A stretch of 44,820 nucleotides of DNA from positions 1 to 44,820 of the forward strand of contig JAFUDC010000067.1 of the NCBI GenBank assembly GCA_017459345.1, given 5' to 3'. Positions 14,611 through 23,141 of the stretch are shown here, one piece after another. Positions within the stretch are counted from its first letter, which is position 1. The number at the start of each line of letters is the position of its first letter. Below the pieces are notes generated by a model. That model was not told the origin of the DNA, ran no database searches, and saw only the letters and a program-made list of their open reading frames with translations. This DNA is from Eubacterium sp. Its GTDB lineage: Bacteria > Bacillota > Clostridia > Lachnospirales > Lachnospiraceae. A program made the translations under genes and the position numbers.

Positions 14611-16062
14611 TTACTGCAAGATGGCATCATCTTTCATGTTCGAAAACCCTGCATCCGTCCACCCGTCCTGGGCCAGCATGGTTTTCAGAACCTGTATATC
14701 CGCAGATACATCCACCGCATCTGCCTCAAAAAGCTCGTCAAACATCCGCTCTAAGGCCTCGTTCATGGTATCCATGGAGGCCTCAATCTCACTCATGGTC
14801 TTCTGGATATTCTCCCCCTGTATGGGCTGTTCTTCCATATCTTCATAGACGGAAAGCAGACGGAGAATGGACGGAATATAATAATCCATCAGACGTCTGG
14901 TCAGCCTCAGCTTTTCCGGATGCTCCTTCACGCAGACAAAGATCCGGGTGAGCACCAGCTCCAGCCGGCCAAGCTTGTCCCTGACCTCCCGGGATTCTAT
15001 GGATACCTGGTAGGCCTGGACATTCCTGAGGGAGTCCTCTGCATCCTCCAGGAAGGCAAACATTTCCCGCTCCTCCTCGGAGGCATTGGCCCACTTTGCG
15101 TCCTTCTGCTTCTGGAGCTCCTCCTCCTGCCGACGTCTCTCGGCCTCCTCCGCCTCCCGGATCCGCTGGGATTCCCTGGCGGCTTCATACTGGGATATGG
15201 CCTCATCGGTGAGCATGAGGACGGTTTCCTGCTGGTCTACCTGGGCTCCCGGAAGAAGCTTCCTGTCTGTCAGAAAATGTATATCTTCCTTAATCTGCTT
15301 TATGGACTTCCCGCTTTTTTCCGCAAGGTCGGAGAGCATGATATATGACTTGCCCTTCCAGTATCCGATGTATTCTTTTAATCGATTGGCCCGGTTTCTG
15401 GATATGATGCCCTTGCCTAGCAGGACGCCGCTCACACCCGTCATCAGAAGGGTAAAAACTCCGGCGGCGGCGATCCCGCCAGCGGCAGCGCCGCCGATGG
15501 CTCCAAGAGCCGCCAGGCCCAGTCCCAGGCTGATTCCGCCGAAGACGGCAAGCCCTGTTCCGCCGGCGGCCATCTGTATGGGACCGCTGTACAGTCCGGG
15601 AAGGCTTCTGGGCTGACCGCTCTCGCCAGGTTCGGTCTTCCCCGAAGTCTGTCCGGGGCGGCTGCCGGCCTGCCAGCGGCCGCCCGCCGCCTTACCATAA
15701 CCATTGCCATGTCCAAGTCCACCGTAACCGCTGCCTGCTCCGGCACCCTTATATCCCGACCTCTTGCCATGACCTGACCCGGTCTCTCCCGGTTCAACGT
15801 AGACACCGTCCCCGGTCCGGATTCTTCCCTTGCGGAAAGGGTTGCCGTAAAAGTCCCTGTCATAAGAAGAACCGCCATAATAGCCGTTCTGCAGATTGTT
15901 AATCTGCCGGCTTATCTCATCCCTGGTATCCTCCACCGTCTCCCGGATCCGCTCATTCAGTCCGGAAAAATCCATATTGTCTATGGAATCCTGGATGATA
16001 TCAAATATCTGTTCTCCCAGACTTTTCTGGGAATAATGTTTCTTTTTATTGTTCTCTGCCAT
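14611..16062 (-). CDS. xpaC: XpaC-like membrane protein (5-bromo-4-chloroindolyl phosphate hydrolysis family)
   Basis: A 483-residue protein. The N-terminal ~160 residues are hydrophilic and Gly/Arg/Tyr-rich with many GYG-type repeats (about residues 75-135), probably disordered. Two adjacent hydrophobic helices around 165-220 (rich in Gly/Ala, ending VLLGKGIISRNRANRLK) anchor it in the membrane. A winged-helix-like part (MLSDLAEKSGKSIKQIKEDI) and a coiled coil follow, as in the XpaC family. The family name comes from an old phenotype; hydrolase activity is doubtful. It pairs with telA downstream. Its upstream region holds two sets of tandem repeats with Shine-Dalgarno-like cores on this strand. 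Confidence 0.85.
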   Translation of the reverse strand: MAENNKKKHYSQKSLGEQIFDIIQDSIDNMDFSGLNERIRETVEDTRDEISRQINNLQNGYYGGSSYDRDFYGNPFRKGRIRTGDGVYVEPGETGSGHGKRSGYKGAGAGSGYGGLGHGNGYGKAAGGRWQAGSRPGQTSGKTEPGESGQPRSLPGLYSGPIQMAAGGTGLAVFGGISLGLGLAALGAIGGAAAGGIAAAGVFTLLMTGVSGVLLGKGIISRNRANRLKEYIGYWKGKSYIMLSDLAEKSGKSIKQIKEDIHFLTDRKLLPGAQVDQQETVLMLTDEAISQYEAARESQRIREAEEAERRRQEEELQKQKDAKWANASEEEREMFAFLEDAEDSLRNVQAYQVSIESREVRDKLGRLELVLTRIFVCVKEHPEKLRLTRRLMDYYIPSILRLLSVYEDMEEQPIQGENIQKTMSEIEASMDTMNEALERMFDELFEADAVDVSADIQVLKTMLAQDGWTDAGFSNMKDDAILQ

Positions 16063-16090
16063 CAGATGTTCCCTTAAATAATGTTCAAAT

Positions 16091-16262
16091 TATTGTGGTT
16101 ATCAGATTATACTGTTAAGAGCCATACGGTTCCCTTTATAGTGTTAGTAATATCGTGTTTATCAGATATTAACTGCTTTTAGCCGTATGATTTCCTTAAA
16201 ACGGTGTTAGTATTGTCGCGCTTACCAGATTATAGATATTCAGAGCCATACAGTTTGCTCTG
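16091..16262. repeat. Three imperfect ~60-bp direct repeats upstream of xpaC
   Basis: Units start near 16091, 16151 and 16211. Each has TATTGTGG-like, TTATCAGATTAT, an AGCCATACGG core and a GTGTTAGTAAT-like end. On the minus strand, two of the three contain ATGGCTCT followed by short open reads (7 and 17 codons). Divergence between units is substantial. Confidence 0.7.
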
Positions 16263-16318
16263 GATTGGGTGTAGCGCAGCTATATTCAATATAATATATC
16301 ATATATTTCTTAAATCTT

Positions 16319-16378
16319 CTACATTTTCTGTTTCATAATTCTTGCCTGGAGATTTTTGTGGTCACAATACTCTAACAT
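16319..16378 (-). CDS. Candidate 19-residue leader peptide
   Basis: An ideal ribosome binding site on the minus strand, AAAGGAGG (16394-16387), is eight bases before ATG 16378. The frame reads MLEYCDHKNLQARIMKQKM and stops at 16319. It points toward xpaC, 257 bases away. I do not recognise the peptide. It sits at the edge of the 85-bp repeat array, whose units repeat the same ribosome binding site. Either a translated leader or a remnant. Confidence 0.4.
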   Translation of the reverse strand: MLEYCDHKNLQARIMKQKM

Positions 16379-16676
16379 GTGACTAACCTCCTTTGATAAT
16401 TTGATTCAGTCATAATATTTTTCTGGGTTTCTCGGATTTTCATCTTCCTGGTGGCCTTATTTTGTGACTAACCTCCTTTGATAGTTTGATTCAGTCATAA
16501 TATTTTCCTAAGTTTCTCGGTTTTTATCTTTCTAGTGGTCTTTTTTTTATGACTAACCTCCTTTTATAGTTTGATTCAGTCATAATATTTTTCTGGGTTT
16601 CTCGGATTTTCATCTTCCTGGTGGCCTTATTTTGTGACTAACCTCCTTTAATAGTATTATTCAGTCATAATAATCT
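16379..16676. repeat. 85-bp tandem repeat array (3.5 units)
   Basis: Units start at 16379, 16464, 16549 and 16634, each exactly 85 bases apart; the fourth is partial. Units 1 and 3 are nearly identical, while unit 2 has drifted. Every unit carries AACCTCCTTT, which on the minus strand is AAAGGAGGTT, enclosed by a TGACT...AGTCA inverted repeat. The period is not a multiple of three, so it is not a simple coding repeat. Bases 16677-16846 beyond it are AT-rich, with no gene seen. Confidence 0.9.
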
Positions 16677-16846
16677 ATCAGGAGTATGTGAATAACTGTA
16701 GAGAAAGCTCAATATGGTTGTCTTTTTTTTCATTTTCTTTTATACTTATATTAATATCAAGTGATATCTGTTTTTTCGACCTACAAGCAAGTTATCGAAT
16801 GGTGTTTTTATCTCTGACAAAGATTTTTACTGACTTCAGTCGTGAG

Positions 16847-16866
16847 AAGAAGGCCTGAGCCTTCTT
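16847..16866 (+). other. Hairpin just before the HAD-fusion gene
   Basis: AAGAAGGC pairs with GCCTTCTT around CTGA. It ends seven bases before AGGAG (16873-16877), the ribosome binding site of the next gene. No T run, so it may be a leader structure rather than a terminator. Confidence 0.5.
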
Positions 16867-16883
16867 ACAATCAGGAGCAAAAC

Positions 16884-18464
16884 ATGAGAAAACATATTTT
16901 ATTTGATCTGGACGGAACCCTTACTGACCCTATGGTGGGAATCACCTCCTCGGTTCAGTATGCCCTGTCCAGGTTCGGCATAGAAGTTAAATATCTGAAG
17001 GAACTGATTCCTTTTATCGGGCCGCCCCTTACCGAGTCTTTTGAGAAATATTATGGCTTGAGCCACGACCAGGCGCTCAGGGCGGTGGATTATTACCGGG
17101 AGTATTTTTCTCCCACGGGAATCTATGAGAATGAGATATATCCGGGTGTCCGGGAGATGCTTGAGAGGCTGTCTGATGCGGGCTATCAGCTCTACCTTGC
17201 CTCCTCCAAGCCGACGGTTTATGTTGAGAGGATTCTCAAATACTTTGATATAGAAGGATTTTTTGATTATGTCGGCGGCAGTGAGCTGGATGGAACCCGG
17301 GTCCAGAAGCAGGATGTGGTTGCCCATGTACTCTGGAAGTGCGGTATTCCGGCTGCCGATGCCATCATGGTGGGGGACCGCCGCCATGATGTCGAGGGGG
17401 CCAGGGCCTGCGGGGTTTTGTCCGTGGGAGTTCTCTTTGGCTATGGGTCTGAGGATGAGCTTAAGAAGGCCGGGGCCAGCCATATCGTGGCTTCCGTGAA
17501 GGAGCTTGAGACATTTCTGCTGGAGCAGGATGAGGTGAAGGAGGACCAGAGCGTGATTAGATTCGGAATCATTGGAACAGACAGATGTGGGGAGGATTTC
17601 TTCCGGGCCAACCGCTTCAGCCATGGCTTTGAACTGACAGCAGTCTATGATCCGGACATGGAGCAGGCCAAGGCTTTCGGATTTCGAAAAGGACCTCTGG
17701 AATTCTTTGATCAGTTGGATGAGTTCGCCAATTACGAGCAGCTGGATGCAGTTTTTGTCTCCGGTCCGCCGGAGAACCGCTATGAACAGATCCGGACCAT
17801 GCTCCAGGCGGGCAGGCATGTCCTGGCTGAGATGCCCCTGGCCTTAAAGGAGCAGGATGCAAAAGAATTATTTGCTCTGGCTGAGGAGAAGGAAGTGATT
17901 CTCATGGAGGCGGTTTTCCCTGTCTACGCCCCTTCCTTTGAGAAGATGATTCAGTACCTGGGGTCTCTTGGGGAGGTCAGGCAGGCTGTATTCCAGTTGT
18001 GCAGGCATTTGCCGGAGCATGACAGAAAGCGGGCGGCCCTCTTTTCCACAGCCATCCTTCCTGTCTCCTGCATGATCCGTCTTTTTGGGGAGCCTGACCG
18101 GGTGACCGGGGCAGGAGTCCTGCTTGAGGATGAGATAGATGGAGCCGGAACCATTCTGATGGAGTACAAGGACTTGACCGGTACGGTCATCTACTCCCAG
18201 ATGGCTGATGCAGCGGTGCCCAGCCAGATCCAGGGGGAGGATGCCTCCATGCTGATCCGGGAGATTGACAGCATAAAGGATCTGAGGATCTTCCGCAGGA
18301 CCGTGGACCAGACGGTACATTTTGAACAGTCGGATAATATCATGCAGTATGGTACCAGAGAGTTTATGAAGATTGTCCGGACCGGACTTGGCTGGGAGGA
18401 GGCCAGGGACAGGACACTGGCTGCCCTTCGGGTGCTGGAGCAAGCTGGCCGGCAGATTATGTGA
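16884..18464 (+). CDS. HAD phosphatase fused to degenerate Gfo/Idh/MocA-like domain
   Basis: A 526-residue fusion. Residues 1-~215 form a complete HAD hydrolase of the phosphoglycolate phosphatase type: DLDGT (8-12), the serine motif LASSKP, a Lys in the third motif, and GDRRHD near 165. From ~222 a Gfo/Idh/MocA dehydrogenase fold begins (IRFGIIGT...), but its functional residues are changed: the NAD loop GTGxxG reads GTDRCG, the catalytic EKP reads EMP (316-318), and the usual LLDIG reads ILPVS. The second domain is therefore probably not a dehydrogenase and may regulate or bind. ATG 16884 is chosen over 16842 because AGGAG lies six bases before it. A gap of 34 bases leads to the sigma-like gene, so they may be cotranscribed. 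Confidence 0.88.
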   Translation: MRKHILFDLDGTLTDPMVGITSSVQYALSRFGIEVKYLKELIPFIGPPLTESFEKYYGLSHDQALRAVDYYREYFSPTGIYENEIYPGVREMLERLSDAGYQLYLASSKPTVYVERILKYFDIEGFFDYVGGSELDGTRVQKQDVVAHVLWKCGIPAADAIMVGDRRHDVEGARACGVLSVGVLFGYGSEDELKKAGASHIVASVKELETFLLEQDEVKEDQSVIRFGIIGTDRCGEDFFRANRFSHGFELTAVYDPDMEQAKAFGFRKGPLEFFDQLDEFANYEQLDAVFVSGPPENRYEQIRTMLQAGRHVLAEMPLALKEQDAKELFALAEEKEVILMEAVFPVYAPSFEKMIQYLGSLGEVRQAVFQLCRHLPEHDRKRAALFSTAILPVSCMIRLFGEPDRVTGAGVLLEDEIDGAGTILMEYKDLTGTVIYSQMADAAVPSQIQGEDASMLIREIDSIKDLRIFRRTVDQTVHFEQSDNIMQYGTREFMKIVRTGLGWEEARDRTLAALRVLEQAGRQIM

Positions 18465-18498
18465 AAAAAATCGACAGATAAATCAGGAGGGACATGAG

Positions 18499-19278
18499 AT
18501 GACGGGACAAAACGATTTTCTGGAAGCGGTCAGGGAGTTGGAAAGACTGGCCAGGGCCAGCAAAAACCACTTATCCATGAAAGAGATAGAGAACTATTTT
18601 TCTGAGATGCAGCTGGCTGAAGCCCAGCTTGAGTATATCTGCAGATATCTGGAATCCCATGATATCATGATAGAGGGTCATGTGAGAAGGGGAGACGTGG
18701 ACGAATTACCAGAGGAGCCTCAGGAGATGAAGGAGGATCCTCTGGATGAGGAGATGGTTCAGATTTACCGGGAGGAGACATCCCGGGCGGCCGGGCTTAG
18801 CAGGGACCAGGAAGAACAGCTGGTTTACAAACTGATCAGCGGGGATGAGAATGCCAGAAACCTTCTGATTGAGGCTAATCTGGGCCTGGCTATGGAACTG
18901 GCCAGAGAGTATAAGGGGCAGGGGCTTCATTACAGTGACCTGATTCAGGAAAGCAACATAGGACTGATGCTGGCCATCAACAGCTATGATCCGGGGATTG
19001 ACGGTCCCTTTGATCTCTATAAGGAGCAGATGATCCGCAAACAGATCACGGAGGCCCTTGATGAGTACAGTCACTCTACCCGGTCGGCCCGGAAGATGGC
19101 CAGCAGGGTTAATGAGCTCAACCGGATTGCCACTGCATTTGCCAGGGAGTATGAGAGGGAGGCAAAGCCTGCTGAGCTTGCAAGGCGGATGGGAATCACC
19201 GAGGAGGAGGTCCGGGAGCTCATGAAGATTTCCCTGGATGCCATTGCCGTCCTGGACCAGGGCAAGATCGGCCGGTGA
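18499..19278 (+). CDS. RpoD-like sigma-70 paralogue lacking region 4
   Basis: A 259-residue protein that follows RpoD from the start. The first ~60 residues match the region 1.1-like N-terminus of both full sigma factors in this window, then comes an acidic linker, a weak region 1.2, and region 2 (ARNLLIEANLGLAMELARE, YSDLIQESNIGLMLAINSYD). The promoter-melting and -10 segment is altered: the [12 protein letters not shown] of true RpoD reads LYKEQMIRKQITE, losing the aromatic pair. Region 3 is visible, and the protein ends before region 4, so -35 recognition is impossible. It may bind core RNA polymerase as a modulator, or be decaying. AGGAGGG at 18485-18491 sets ATG 18499. It lies directly upstream of dnaG and rpoD. 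Confidence 0.82.
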   Translation: MTGQNDFLEAVRELERLARASKNHLSMKEIENYFSEMQLAEAQLEYICRYLESHDIMIEGHVRRGDVDELPEEPQEMKEDPLDEEMVQIYREETSRAAGLSRDQEEQLVYKLISGDENARNLLIEANLGLAMELAREYKGQGLHYSDLIQESNIGLMLAINSYDPGIDGPFDLYKEQMIRKQITEALDEYSHSTRSARKMASRVNELNRIATAFAREYEREAKPAELARRMGITEEEVRELMKISLDAIAVLDQGKIGR

Positions 19279-19332
19279 GCGAATAATTTCGAGTTTACGA
19301 CATATAATGATAGCAGATAACCAAGGCGTCTG

Positions 19333-19386
19333 TTCATGATTATGCAGGCATATCATGAAAACTGACCTTTTGATGAGCTCTCATCA
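19333..19386. promoter_or_regulatory. Two palindromes upstream of dnaG
   Basis: TTCATGAT...ATCATGAA at 19333-19359 can extend to a 12-bp stem with one bulge. TGATGAG CT CTCATCA at 19371-19386 is a separate near-perfect dyad 24 bases before the dnaG ATG. TATAAT at 19303-19308 may be a -10 element, without a clear -35. Possible operators or mRNA structures. Confidence 0.45.
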
Positions 19387-19410
19387 TATAACAGATGAAA
19401 AGAGGGTCTT

Positions 19411-21180
19411 ATGAGATACGAAGATGAACTGATCGAGGAGGTCAGGGAGAGAAACGATATCGTGGATGTGATTTCCGCCTATGTAAGCCTGAAAAAGAAG
19501 GGCTCTTCCTATTTCGGACTCTGCCCATTCCATAATGAGAAGTCTCCTTCCTTTTCCGTGAGCCGGGACAAGCAGATGTACTATTGCTTCGGCTGTGGTC
19601 AGGGAGGAAATGTATATACATTTCTTATGGAGTATAACCGCCTGTCCTTCGTGGAGGCTTTAAAGGAGCTTGCCGACCGGGCCGGCGTGACCCTGCCTGA
19701 GAGGGAACAGACCCCGGAGGAGAAGCAGGAGGCGGATGCCAGGACCACATTGAAGGAAATGAATAAGTCTGCCGCGGTCTACTTCCATTACCTCTTAAAG
19801 AGTAAGCGGGGAGAGAAAGCCATGCGCTATCTGACCGGGAGGGGGCTTACCCCGGAGATGATCAATCATTTCGGCCTGGGCTATGCGGATATCTACAGGG
19901 ATGATCTATATCTCTACTTAAAGAGCAAGGGCTTCACCGATTATCAGATGAAGGAATCATCCCTGGTCACTATTGACAGTGTCCGGGGCAGCTACGATAA
20001 ATTTATGAACAGGGTTATGTTTCCCATCATGGATGCCAGCCAGAGGGTTATCGGCTTTGGCGGCCGGGTGATGGGGGACGGGGAACCCAAATATCTGAAT
20101 TCCAGGGAGACTATCCTCTTTGATAAAGGGAGAAATCTCTACGGAATCAATTATGCCAGGAGGTCCCGCAGGAAGGAAATCATCCTCTGCGAGGGCTATA
20201 TGGATGTGATTTCCCTCCACCAGGCAGGCTACACCAATGCGGTTGCCCCGCTGGGGACTGCATTTACTCCGGGACAGGCCCTGCTCTTAAAGAGGTATAC
20301 GGACGAGGTGATCCTGTCCTTTGACAGTGATGGGGCCGGCGTGAAGGCGGCCCTCAGGGCTCTGCCCATTCTGAGGGATAACGGCCTCAAGGGAAGAGTC
20401 CTGTCCATGAAACCCTACAAGGACCCGGACGAGTTCATCAAGGCTGAGGGAGCAGAGGGCTATGAGAAGAGGCTTGCGGCGGCGGAGCCCGGCAGGATGT
20501 TTGAACTTACAGTGCTGGAGGGTCAGTATGACCAGAGAGATCCGGACCGGAGGACGGATTTTATTCATGCTGTGGCAAAGAACCTGGCCAGGATTGAGGA
20601 GCCTGTGGAAAGGGAAGCCTACATAGCGGCAGCATCCAACCGGTTCATGATTGGAAATAAGGACCTTGCTTCCCTGGTCAACCGGTACGGCGTCGGTTAT
20701 GAATATGAGAAGAGCAATGCCAGGTATAAGCAGGAAAACCAGTCCTACGAGAAAAAGCAGGAAAAGAAGGAGGAGGCAAAGAACCAGCCTCAGAGAGTGA
20801 TGCTGACCTGGCTGGCGGAGGAGCCGGATATTTACCCCCTGATCCGCCCCTACCTGGGACCGGATGATTTTCTCACCCCCCTTTATCATGGGGTGGCTCT
20901 CATGCTGTTTGAACAGCTGGAACAGGGCAAGATCAGTCCTGCAGCCATCACCAGCCGCTTTACGGAGCTGGATGACCAGAAGCAGGTAGCCGCCATATTC
21001 AATACACATCTGAAATATGCACCTGCCAGGGAGGACCGGAGCAAGGCCCTCACGGATGTGGTGAAGAAGATAAAACTGGCCAGTATCGAGGATGAGATGA
21101 TTCATACCTCGGATATCGTGCGCTGGCAGGAGCTGCTGGCCCAGAAAAACAGAATACAGAAGCTGAATATAAATATATGA
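19411..21180 (+). CDS. dnaG: DNA primase DnaG
   Basis: A 589-residue primase that makes RNA primers at the replication fork. The N-terminal zinc finger is visible as CPFHNEKSPSF and YYCFGCGQGG. The RNA polymerase core has FGGRVMGDGEPKYLNS, and the TOPRIM domain carries ILCEGYMDV (near 260) and SFDSDGAG (near 305). The C-terminal helicase-interaction domain follows a charged Glu/Lys linker (about 445-470). ATG 19411 follows AGAGGG. It opens the macromolecular synthesis cluster: rpoD follows after 94 bases, then trmK. Confidence 0.97.
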   Translation: MRYEDELIEEVRERNDIVDVISAYVSLKKKGSSYFGLCPFHNEKSPSFSVSRDKQMYYCFGCGQGGNVYTFLMEYNRLSFVEALKELADRAGVTLPEREQTPEEKQEADARTTLKEMNKSAAVYFHYLLKSKRGEKAMRYLTGRGLTPEMINHFGLGYADIYRDDLYLYLKSKGFTDYQMKESSLVTIDSVRGSYDKFMNRVMFPIMDASQRVIGFGGRVMGDGEPKYLNSRETILFDKGRNLYGINYARRSRRKEIILCEGYMDVISLHQAGYTNAVAPLGTAFTPGQALLLKRYTDEVILSFDSDGAGVKAALRALPILRDNGLKGRVLSMKPYKDPDEFIKAEGAEGYEKRLAAAEPGRMFELTVLEGQYDQRDPDRRTDFIHAVAKNLARIEEPVEREAYIAAASNRFMIGNKDLASLVNRYGVGYEYEKSNARYKQENQSYEKKQEKKEEAKNQPQRVMLTWLAEEPDIYPLIRPYLGPDDFLTPLYHGVALMLFEQLEQGKISPAAITSRFTELDDQKQVAAIFNTHLKYAPAREDRSKALTDVVKKIKLASIEDEMIHTSDIVRWQELLAQKNRIQKLNINI

Positions 21181-21274
21181 GTAACTTAAGCTTTCCATAC
21201 CAATGTCAATTCATATGGGAAATTTAAGCAACTAATCTGTGTCAGTATCATTCCACTCAGCAGGAGGCATTAAT

Positions 21275-22363
21275 TTGGACAGGGAAAGAGGCCTATTCAG
21301 TGATCAGATCAGTCGTCTTATTCAGATAGCCGAAAAGAATCATAATGTGCTGGAGCTTTCGGATATCGAGAGCGTCTTTCAGGATATCCTCCTGTCCCCT
21401 GCACAGATGGAGCGGGTGATTTCCATCCTGGAGAAGGAGAAGATTGACATCCTCATGATCACGGAAGATCAGAATGAGGAGGACCAGACTGATTTTGACG
21501 AGGCTGAGACTGACCGCCTTATGGAGGCGGAGCCTGTATCCACGGAGGATCCGGTCCGCATGTACTTAAGAGAGATCGGCAGGATTCCCCTTCTGACTGC
21601 TGAGGAGGAAGTTGCCCTGGCCAGGCGTATCCGGCAGGGGGATAAGAGTGCTTACCGGCAGCTGGCTGAGGCCAATCTTCGTCTAACTGTAAGCATTGCC
21701 AAAAAATATGTGGGGAGGGGGATGTCCTTTCTGGATCTGATCCAGGAGGGGAATCTTGGACTGATCCGGGCAGTGGAGAAGTTTGACTACAGGAAGGGAT
21801 ACAAGTTCTCCACCTACGCCACCTGGTGGATCCGCCAGGCCATCACCCGGGCCATCGCAGACCAGGCAAGAACCATACGGATTCCCGTCCATATGGTGGA
21901 AACCATCAACCGGGTGAAGCGGGCCAAACGCCTGCTGACGCAGAAGTATGGAAGAGAGCCAACCCTTGCTGAGCTTGCTGCCGATCTGGAACTGCCGGAG
22001 GAAAGGATTGCGGAGATCAGCAGGCTTTCCCTGGAACCGGTTTCCCTGGAGACCCCTGTGGGGGATGAGGAGGATACCCATCTGTCCGATTTTATCAGTG
22101 ATGATAAACAGCCGGTTCCCGTGGATGAGGCGGCCAACCGGATCTTAAGGGACCAGCTTGAGGAGGTCATGGATACTCTTTCCCAGAGGGAGCAGAAGGT
22201 TTTGTCCCTCCGCTTCGGTCTGGAGGATGGCAAACCCCGGACCCTGGAGGAGGTTGGGCGGGAGTTTCATGTGACCAGGGAGCGGATCCGGCAGATTGAG
22301 GCCAAGGCCCTGAGGAAGCTGAGGCATCCCACCAGGAGTAAGAAGCTTAGGGATTTTCTATAG
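21275..22363 (+). CDS. rpoD: RNA polymerase sigma-70 factor RpoD (dnaG-linked copy)
   Basis: A 362-residue full-length primary-type sigma factor. Region 1.2 ([21 protein letters not shown]), region 2 ([17 protein letters not shown]), region 3 and region 4 with its helix-turn-helix ([27 protein letters not shown]) are intact. The start is probably TTG 21275: AGGAGG at 21262-21267 is seven bases before it, and the resulting N-terminus lines up with the second RpoD; the frame also allows GTG 21239. Position after dnaG is the classic one for the housekeeping sigma. A second complete RpoD lies at 31577, so which is the main factor cannot be told from sequence. Confidence 0.93.
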   Translation: MDRERGLFSDQISRLIQIAEKNHNVLELSDIESVFQDILLSPAQMERVISILEKEKIDILMITEDQNEEDQTDFDEAETDRLMEAEPVSTEDPVRMYLREIGRIPLLTAEEEVALARRIRQGDKSAYRQLAEANLRLTVSIAKKYVGRGMSFLDLIQEGNLGLIRAVEKFDYRKGYKFSTYATWWIRQAITRAIADQARTIRIPVHMVETINRVKRAKRLLTQKYGREPTLAELAADLELPEERIAEISRLSLEPVSLETPVGDEEDTHLSDFISDDKQPVPVDEAANRILRDQLEEVMDTLSQREQKVLSLRFGLEDGKPRTLEEVGREFHVTRERIRQIEAKALRKLRHPTRSKKLRDFL

Positions 22364-22376
22364 GTATACGAATAAA

Positions 22377-23141
22377 ATGGAATTATCGAAAAGATTAAAA
22401 ACAGTGGCGGGGGCGGTGACCCCGGGACATAGATTGGCGGATGTCGGCACAGATCACGGATATGTGCCGATTTTTCTGGTGGGCAGGCAGATCTGCCCCC
22501 GGGCAGTGGCCATGGATGTCAATAAGGGGCCTCTGATGAGGGCCTTAGAGCATGTGCGTAAAGAGGAGCTTTCGGACAGGATTGACCTGCGCCTTTCCGA
22601 CGGACTTAAAAAGCTAAAGCCGGATGAGGTGGACACGGTTGTGATTGCCGGCATGGGCGGGGATTTGATCTGCCGGATTCTTCTGGCTGCTCCGGAATTC
22701 CTGGCCGCAGGTGTGGAGCTTGTTCTGCAGCCCCAGTCTGAATGGTTTAAGGTGAGACATTTTCTCCATGATCATGGTTATGAGATTGTCCGGGAATGGT
22801 TCCTGTCGGAGGATGGCAAGTATTATGTGGTTATTAAGGCTCTGCCGGGAAGAAATGAGCCTTCCGCGGATCATTATCCGGATGAAATATATTATACATA
22901 TGGATTTCTGCTGCTTAAGGAGGGGAATCAGGTACTTCTTGAGTATCTGCTGAAAGAGAAAGAGAAAAAAGAAAGCATCGTCCTGAATCTGAAAAAACAG
23001 AGACTGGATGAGAAGAGACGCTGCCAGGATTTAATGAATGAAATTGGAAGTATTGACAATATTATACATATACATTATAATCATAATCAGGCGGCTATTA
23101 CAACAATTCAGAGCCGGACGATAAGCCGGGTTATGTCGTGA
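22377..23141 (+). CDS. trmK: tRNA (adenine22-N1)-methyltransferase TrmK
   Basis: A 254-residue SAM-dependent methyltransferase of the TrmK (DUF633) family that modifies A22 in tRNA. The SAM site reads LADVGTDHGYVPIFL, followed by AMDVNKGPL, and VVIAGMGGDLI is the family signature. The C-terminal part is helical and Lys/Glu-rich, ending in a less conserved His/Asn-rich tail. Fourteen bases after rpoD with a weak ribosome binding site, so probably coupled. The Nif3-type gene that often follows trmK is absent; instead the stop codon lies within or at the edge of the convergent rnpB RNA. Confidence 0.92.
   Translation: MELSKRLKTVAGAVTPGHRLADVGTDHGYVPIFLVGRQICPRAVAMDVNKGPLMRALEHVRKEELSDRIDLRLSDGLKKLKPDEVDTVVIAGMGGDLICRILLAAPEFLAAGVELVLQPQSEWFKVRHFLHDHGYEIVREWFLSEDGKYYVVIKALPGRNEPSADHYPDEIYYTYGFLLLKEGNQVLLEYLLKEKEKKESIVLNLKKQRLDEKRRCQDLMNEIGSIDNIIHIHYNHNQAAITTIQSRTISRVMS

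Noticed and set aside
14571-14951. Plus-strand frame over the end of xpaC
   Set aside because: His/Pro/Ser-rich shadow translation without a ribosome binding site.
16379-16676. Origin of replication or plasmid iterons
   Set aside because: The unit is 85 bases, much longer than iterons, with no Rep gene or DnaA boxes seen, and the context is chromosomal.
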